Assembly: GCF_000711975.1 (NCBI RefSeq)
Contig: NZ_JONT01000001.1
Coordinates: 62,001-126,000 of the forward strand
Direction of reading: 5' to 3'
Length of the DNA: 64,000 bases
Source of the DNA: Desulfofalx alkaliphila DSM 12257
GTDB lineage: Bacteria; Bacillota; Desulfotomaculia; Desulfotomaculales; Desulfohalotomaculaceae
The notes beneath the pieces are model-generated. The model was not told the origin of the DNA and ran no database searches. It saw nothing but the letters and a program-made list of their open reading frames with translations. The position numbers and the translations under genes were made by a program. Below are positions 59,121-64,000 of this stretch, piece after piece. Position 1 is the stretch's first letter, and each line of letters opens with the position of its first letter.

Positions 59121-61601
59121 GTGGAAGAACGTTACGATTTTAAAAGTATTGAGCAAAAGTGGCAGCAGACCTGGGAACAAAACCAAACCTACCAAGTGCC
59201 GGACTTTTCTGATCGTCCTAAATACTACTGTTTAGAAATGTTTCCTTATCCCTCGGGCAAGCTGCATATGGGTCATGTGCGCAATTACTCCATTGGTGAC
59301 GTGGTGGCACGTTTTAAAACCATGCAAGGTTATAATGTGCTGCACCCCATGGGTTGGGATGCCTTTGGCCTGCCGGCGGAAAACGCTGCCATTAAACACG
59401 GCGTGCACCCGGCCAAGTGGACCTGGGAAAACATTGAAGCCATGAAGTCCCAGCTAAAACAGCTGGGACTTGGTTACGACTGGCAGCGGGAAGTGGCCAC
59501 CTGCCACCCGGACTACTACCGCTGGACCCAATGGATATTTTTAAAACTATACGAACAGGGCAAGTGTTACAAAAAAACCTCCACCGTAAACTGGTGTTTG
59601 TCCTGTCAAACCGTACTGGCCAACGAACAGGTGGTGGAAGGCTCCTGCGAGCGCTGTGGTACCAATGTGGAACAGCGGGAGCTGGAGCAATGGTTTTTCA
59701 GAATTACAGATTACGCCCAGCCCTTGCTGGATGACATAAAATCCCTTTCCGGCTGGCCGGAAAAGGTGCGTATTATGCAGGAGAACTGGATTGGCCGCAG
59801 TGAAGGTGCTGAAATCATCTTTAAGGTAACCGGTTCTGAGGAGGAAATTCCGGTATTTACAACCAGGCCGGACACCGTTTTTGGTGTGACATATATGGTG
59901 CTGGCTCCGGAACATCCCCTGGTAGAAAAACTTACTGCCGGAACAGACTATGAAGAAGAGGTCAGTGCCTTTGTGCGTAAGGTGCGGGCCATGACAGTGC
60001 GGGAGCGCACCACCACAGTTGAAAAAGAAGGTGTTTTTACCGGTGCCTACTGCAAAAACCCCCTGAGCGGTGAAAGGGTTCCTATTCTTGTCGGTAACTA
60101 TGTGCTGCTGGAGTACGGTACCGGAGCTGTAATGGGTGTGCCGGCCCACGACCAGCGGGACTTTGAGTTTGCCACTAAATATAAGTTGCCTATTATTCCG
60201 GTAATTAAGCCGGAGGGACAGGACAGCCTTGAGGAACTCACTGAGGCATATACAGGTCAAGGGGTGCTAATTAACTCCGGCCAATTTAACGGTATGCCCA
60301 ACGAAAAGGCCAAAACTGAAATAACTAAGAAATTAGAAGAAATTAATCAGGGCAAGGCGGCGGTAAATTTCCGCTTGCGGGACTGGTTAATATCCCGCCA
60401 GCGCTACTGGGGTACGCCCATACCCATTATCTATTGCAAAAAGTGCGGCGTCTTGCCGGTGCCGGAGGATCAACTGCCGGTATTACTGCCTACCGATTTA
60501 GAATTTAAACCTTCGGGAAAATCACCCTTGGTGGATAGCCCGGAATTTGTTAATACCACCTGCCATAAATGTGGCGGTGAGGCCAAGCGGGAAACAGACA
60601 CCATGGATACCTTTATTGACTCCAGCTGGTATTATTTGCGCTATACCAGCCCGAAGGACAATGATAAACCCTGGGACACTGCCAAAGCCAACAATTGGAT
60701 GTCTGTGGACCAATATATTGGGGGCGTAGAGCACGCCATTTTGCATTTGCTGTACTCAAGATTTTTAACCAAGTTCTTTAACGATTTGGGCTTGGTAGAG
60801 GAGAAAGAGCCCTTTAAAAATTTGCTTACCCAGGGCATGGTGTTAAAGGATGGGGCTAAGATGTCCAAGTCTAAGGGCAACGTGGTCAGCCCCGAAGAAA
60901 TTGTGGGTAAATACGGTGCCGATACCGCCCGCTTGTTTATCCTCTTTGCAGCCCCGCCCGAGCGGGATTTGGAGTGGAGCGACCGTACAGTGGAAGGTTG
61001 CAACCGGTTTTTAAACCGGGTGTGGCGATTATTCCACTCGCTCTTGGAAGAGATTAAGGATGCTCAACCGGTAAGGGGCGGAACTAAACTGGTTGGTGTC
61101 CACCAAGAAATGCGCCGCCTTACACACCAAAGTATTAAAAAAGTCACTGAGGATGTGGATACCAGGTTTAACTTTAACACCGCCATCAGTGCCGTAATGG
61201 AGCTGGTTAATGCCCTCTATACCTATCGTGATAAGGTGCCCGGTGCCGAAAGAAACAGCGCTGTGCTGAGGGAATCAATTGAAAGTATGGTCTTGCTGTT
61301 AGCACCCTTTGCACCCCATATTACAGAGGAGATGTGGCATAGACTGGGGTATAAGGAAAGTGTGCATTTGCAAAGCTGGCCCAAGTATGATGAGTCGGCC
61401 ATAGTGGAAGAAGAAATAACCATTGTGGTGCAGCTAAACGGCAAAGTAAGGGACAGAATGACAGTACCTGCTAATACAGGCGCAGACCAAATGAAAGAAT
61501 ATGTACTGCAACAAGAACGGATACAACAGCTCATTGCCGATAAACAAATTGTAAAAGTTATTTCGGTACCCGGCAAATTGGTAAATATAGTTGTAAAATA
61601 A
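59121..61601 (+). CDS. leuS: Leucyl-tRNA synthetase
   Basis: An 826-residue class I synthetase charging tRNA-Leu. HIGH-type motif [14 protein letters not shown], zinc-binding [21 protein letters not shown] in parts, editing domain with [20 protein letters not shown] in parts, and KMSKS in [13 protein letters not shown]. Start GTG-59121 behind TTAGGAGGAAC. It lacks a T-box of its own immediately upstream; the leucine T-box is 1.9 kb away, before the acyl-CoA synthetase, which suggests that the latter gene is part of, or was inserted into, a leuS operon. Confidence 0.98.
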   Translation: MEERYDFKSIEQKWQQTWEQNQTYQVPDFSDRPKYYCLEMFPYPSGKLHMGHVRNYSIGDVVARFKTMQGYNVLHPMGWDAFGLPAENAAIKHGVHPAKWTWENIEAMKSQLKQLGLGYDWQREVATCHPDYYRWTQWIFLKLYEQGKCYKKTSTVNWCLSCQTVLANEQVVEGSCERCGTNVEQRELEQWFFRITDYAQPLLDDIKSLSGWPEKVRIMQENWIGRSEGAEIIFKVTGSEEEIPVFTTRPDTVFGVTYMVLAPEHPLVEKLTAGTDYEEEVSAFVRKVRAMTVRERTTTVEKEGVFTGAYCKNPLSGERVPILVGNYVLLEYGTGAVMGVPAHDQRDFEFATKYKLPIIPVIKPEGQDSLEELTEAYTGQGVLINSGQFNGMPNEKAKTEITKKLEEINQGKAAVNFRLRDWLISRQRYWGTPIPIIYCKKCGVLPVPEDQLPVLLPTDLEFKPSGKSPLVDSPEFVNTTCHKCGGEAKRETDTMDTFIDSSWYYLRYTSPKDNDKPWDTAKANNWMSVDQYIGGVEHAILHLLYSRFLTKFFNDLGLVEEKEPFKNLLTQGMVLKDGAKMSKSKGNVVSPEEIVGKYGADTARLFILFAAPPERDLEWSDRTVEGCNRFLNRVWRLFHSLLEEIKDAQPVRGGTKLVGVHQEMRRLTHQSIKKVTEDVDTRFNFNTAISAVMELVNALYTYRDKVPGAERNSAVLRESIESMVLLLAPFAPHITEEMWHRLGYKESVHLQSWPKYDESAIVEEEITIVVQLNGKVRDRMTVPANTGADQMKEYVLQQERIQQLIADKQIVKVISVPGKLVNIVVK

Positions 61602-61702
61602 CATATTTACGGCAGATTCTCTGTTTTCTCCTATAGAATTTTGTGTGCTGAATGATATGGGGTGAAGCAGGGAATCTTTTTCTGTTAGGGAGGGTTAGAA
61701 TT

Positions 61703-62227
61703 GTGGACAGTGTTATTTTTGGTTACGTATTTATTTTCATAGCCCGGGTAATGGATATGTCGCTGGATGTTATCCGTATTTTGATGCTTACCAGGGATAA
61801 AAAATTACTGGCCGCTGCCATTGGCTTTGTAGAAATAATAATTTTTGTTGTGGCACTAAATATGGTGATGGCCAACGGCTTAGATGATCCGTGGAAGATT
61901 ATTGCTTATGCCGGCGGTTTTGCCACCGGGAACTATGTGGGAGCCATGGTGGAGAACTACCTGGCAGTGGGTTTTGTGTCCCTTCAAATATTTCCCCGTA
62001 GGGCCAAAACAGGTGAAGCCATCAACAGGCTTCGGGCCGAAGGTTTTGGTGTCACCAGTGTGGTAGGAACGGGACGAAGCGGTCCCCGCACCATCCTGTA
62101 CGTTATTGTTAAGCGAAAGGATTTAATAAAGGTACAAAATGTGCTGGACCAAATAGATCCCAAGATTTTCTACAACATTTCAGACGCCCGAAGCATTCGG
62201 GGCGGAGTATTTCCCGGTAAGGCCTAG
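61703..62227 (+). CDS. UPF0316/DUF2179 membrane protein
   Basis: A 174-residue protein with three membrane helices (DUF5698-like, about residues 5-100, including FIARVMDMSLDVIRILMLTR in parts and YAGGFATGNYVGAMVENYLA) and a C-terminal DUF2179 domain (GFGVTSVVGTGRSGPRTILYVIVKRKDL in parts) that resembles small regulatory ligand-binding folds. GTG-61703 is preferred because GGGAGGG precedes it. Function unknown; DUF2179 also occurs in YitT-type membrane proteins of Firmicutes. Confidence 0.85.
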   Translation: MDSVIFGYVFIFIARVMDMSLDVIRILMLTRDKKLLAAAIGFVEIIIFVVALNMVMANGLDDPWKIIAYAGGFATGNYVGAMVENYLAVGFVSLQIFPRRAKTGEAINRLRAEGFGVTSVVGTGRSGPRTILYVIVKRKDLIKVQNVLDQIDPKIFYNISDARSIRGGVFPGKA

Positions 62228-62303
62228 GCAAAATAATTTGAATTTTATTGGCTTTAACTACACAAGCTAATATGGCAACTACACTAAGGCCGGTGAAATT
62301 TTA

Positions 62304-62999
62304 TTGTTGTTTGAAATTATGCTCCGCACCTTTGTAATGTATTTTTATGTGCTGTTAATACTGAGACTGACCGGAAAACGTGAAATCGGTCAGCTTTCTC
62401 CCTTTGATTTTGTGGTGGCCATCATTGTGGCAGAGTTGGCGGCCCGGCCGCTGGAGGATCCAAACATGCCCTTGTGGTATGGCTTGGTGCCTATTGGCTT
62501 GCTGGGCTTACTTGAGGTGGTGCTTTCTTGGTTAACGCTCAAAAGCAGAGGCCTTCGCCTGTTCCTGTATGGGCACCCCCAAACTATTATTAAAAACGGT
62601 AAACTGCTGCGCTCAGAAATGAAAAAAAGCCGCTATAATCTGGATGACATTATGTGCCAGTTGCGCGAACACGGAGTGGCCAACATTCAAGATGTAGAAA
62701 TGGGTGTGCTGGAGTGTTCCGGTAAGATGAGTATAATATTGAAATCTCAAAAACGGCCGATAACTCCGGAAGACTTAGGCTTACGCACCAAATATGAGGG
62801 TCTGCCTACCATATTAATAATGGATGGGGAAATAGCCAGGGAGAACTTAAGGCTAATTGATTTAGATGAAGAGTGGTTACTTCAAAGGTTAAGGGAAAAG
62901 GGTTTAACTGTGGATGAGGTGCTAATTGCCACCATATCCACCGACGGCCGCCTCTTTATTAATGAAAAGGATGATGGCAAAAACAATCGGGACAAGTAA
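62304..62999 (+). CDS. DUF421 (YetF-like) membrane protein
   Basis: A 231-residue protein: three N-terminal helices (MYFYVLLILRLTGKREIGQLSPFDFVVAIIVAELA in parts, typical of DUF421) and a soluble domain with LIKNGKLL-type and RYNLDDIMCQLREHGVANIQDVEMGVLE in parts. YetF proteins are linked with spore germination or membrane sensing in Bacilli, without a proven mechanism. TTG-62304 is the likely start (purine-rich AAGGCCGGTGAAA upstream); TTG-62307 is possible. Confidence 0.88.
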   Translation: MLFEIMLRTFVMYFYVLLILRLTGKREIGQLSPFDFVVAIIVAELAARPLEDPNMPLWYGLVPIGLLGLLEVVLSWLTLKSRGLRLFLYGHPQTIIKNGKLLRSEMKKSRYNLDDIMCQLREHGVANIQDVEMGVLECSGKMSIILKSQKRPITPEDLGLRTKYEGLPTILIMDGEIARENLRLIDLDEEWLLQRLREKGLTVDEVLIATISTDGRLFINEKDDGKNNRDK

Positions 63000-63094
63000 A
63001 TTTTGGTAATAAGCTGTATTATTAAAGGAGGAATTCTCGCTTTTACCTAGAATTTTACATTTACATTAGTTAATATGCCATTAAAGTTGGGTAG

Positions 63095-63703
63095 GTGCTT
63101 AGATTGCTTCAAGTTGGTCGCCGGGAGCAACTGGTTATTTTAGTACTGCTGGCGGCACTGCTCTTTGGCGGTGGTTACCAATACGCCCAGCATAAAGCAT
63201 CTTTAGAAAACCAACCGGTGCTGGTGCCGGTGGAAGAACAAAATGAAAGGGAACCCAGTCAACTGGTGGTACATGTCAGTGGAGCGGTAATAACCCCGGG
63301 TGTATATTATTTGGAAGAGGGCGCCCGGGTTATTGATGCGGTTCAGTTGGCGCAGCCGGCCCCGGAGGCTGATTTAGACGGCCTTAATTTGGCGGCACCG
63401 TTAACTGACGGACAGCCTGTGCCGGTGCCCTTTAAGTTGGATGCCGGTCCCTTGGCAGAGGATATGGCTGCCAATACGGTGCAAGGTCACCAAAGCAGTG
63501 CAGCGGGAACAAAGGTAAATATCAATACCGCCGATGCCGCCCAGTTGGAGACCCTGCCCGGCATTGGCCCGACCCTGGCCCAGCGTATCATTGATTATCG
63601 CCAAGCCAACGGTAATTTTAAAGCGATTGATGAAATTCAAAATGTATCCGGCATTGGCGCTAAAAAGTACGAAAGTATTAAGGATTTAATATCCGTTTAT
63701 TAA
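63095..63703 (+). CDS. comEA: ComEA family DNA-binding protein
   Basis: A 202-residue competence protein. A membrane helix (about 12-29) anchors it; residues about 50-115 form an SLBB domain (VVHVSGAVITPGVYYLEEGARVIDAV in parts) and residues about 143-202 two helix-hairpin-helix units (LETLPGIGPTLAQRIIDYR and NVSGIGAKKYESIKDLI) that bind incoming double-stranded DNA. Start GTG-63095 with only a weak site upstream. comEC follows, the standard operon order. Confidence 0.95.
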   Translation: MLRLLQVGRREQLVILVLLAALLFGGGYQYAQHKASLENQPVLVPVEEQNEREPSQLVVHVSGAVITPGVYYLEEGARVIDAVQLAQPAPEADLDGLNLAAPLTDGQPVPVPFKLDAGPLAEDMAANTVQGHQSSAAGTKVNINTADAAQLETLPGIGPTLAQRIIDYRQANGNFKAIDEIQNVSGIGAKKYESIKDLISVY

Positions 63704-63738
63704 TTATCAACGGTGAAAATTATAAATTCAGAACTACT

Positions 63739-63768
63739 AAAAGGCGCAATTTTCATTTGCGCCTTTTT
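63739..63768 (+). terminator. Hairpin between comEA and comEC
   Basis: AAAAGGCGCAA/TTGCGCCTTTT stem with a 7-nt loop and a T-run. It could limit read-through from comEA into comEC. Confidence 0.85.
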
Positions 63769-63780
63769 AGGTGATCTGTT

Positions 63781-64000
63781 ATGAACCGTCCCTTGTTTAA
63801 ATTTTGTACAATATTTATACTGGGCCTGTGGCTGGGAACTTTTTTGTCACTGCCCCTGGGGGTGTTATTCACTGTCTGCGCAGTGCTGCTCATTTGTGCC
63901 GGCTTAGTTTATTGGTTAGCGGACCACTACCTCCCTTGGCTTTTGGTGCTGCTTTGTCTGAGCACAGGGCTGCTTATGGTCGGAATATATGATGAGACAC
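63781..64000 (+). CDS. comEC: Start of ComEC/Rec2 family DNA channel protein (3' end outside the window)
   Basis: An ATG frame behind TAGGTGATC runs off the right edge after 73 codons. The visible part is almost wholly hydrophobic (FKFCTIFILGLWLGTFLSLP, then PWLLVLLCLSTGLLMVGIY), giving two or three membrane helices, as at the N-terminus of ComEC. The assignment rests mainly on its place directly after comEA. Confidence 0.7.
   Translation, partial: MNRPLFKFCTIFILGLWLGTFLSLPLGVLFTVCAVLLICAGLVYWLADHYLPWLLVLLCLSTGLLMVGIYDET

Overview
The window looks like chromosome from an endospore-forming, Gram-positive anaerobe of the class Clostridia. Gene content and order (tig-clpP-clpX-lonB-lonA-engB; valS-folC-gerA; rex; maf-radC-mreBCD-mrdA-minCDE-rodA; spoIVFA-spoIVFB; a B12-type radical SAM pair with rng-rplU-rpmA; spo0B-obg; proBA; nadD-yqeK-rsfS; leuS; comEA-comEC) resemble the Desulfotomaculum/Peptococcaceae group. 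That placement is an inference from synteny and family resemblance, not a database result. Strong purine-rich ribosome binding sites, frequent GTG/TTG starts and two T-box leaders support a Firmicute.

Layout. Positions 1-2,500 are AT-rich and accessory: a cupin gene cut by the window edge, a tiny hydrophobic ORF, a frameshifted ankyrin lipoprotein, a membrane-anchored protein behind Spo0A-box-like sites, and a decayed phage-like fragment downstream of a tRNA-Arg. Positions 2,600-5,200 hold small or poorly known genes (winged helix, AlkD-like, DUF169, a 43-residue basic peptide, a Cys-rich protein). Positions 5,300-8,900 encode an acidic-repeat TPR-like membrane protein, a PRC-barrel protein and a VanW protein. 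Next come pro-sigma-K, a HIT protein and a His-Gln-Lys-Leu tRNA cluster. Positions 11,100-19,500 are the protein quality-control block. Positions 19,600-30,500 carry germination genes split around an orphan solute-binding protein and the T-box-controlled valS. Positions 30,500-42,600 cover rex, cell shape, division-site placement and sigma-K processing. Positions 42,600-56,900 hold RNA/ribosome functions, proline synthesis and NAD synthesis. The last part holds the leucine T-box, an acyl-CoA synthetase, leuS, two DUF membrane proteins and the start of the competence operon.

Most notable observation: at 56,928-57,257 a canonical T-box leader with a leucine (CUC) specifier is interrupted, between its specifier stem and its antiterminator, by a complete alanine tRNA gene (GGC anticodon, G3:U70, encoded CCA). 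Short complementary flanks TTATAT/ATATAA would place the tRNA on the end of a helix, where a T-box normally has Stem III. The only convincing promoter is the consensus one ahead of the leader, so tRNA-Ala appears to be co-transcribed with the riboswitch.

Several genes work together. Pro-sigma-K and SpoIVFA/FB form a processing module. Spo0B sits beside Obg as in Bacillus. ClpXP, LonB and LonA form a proteolysis block. MreBCD, PBP2, RodA and MinCDE form a shape and division block, in which MinC lacks its N-terminal domain. L27 lacks the usual Firmicute N-terminal extension and the gene for its Prp protease is absent from the expected place.
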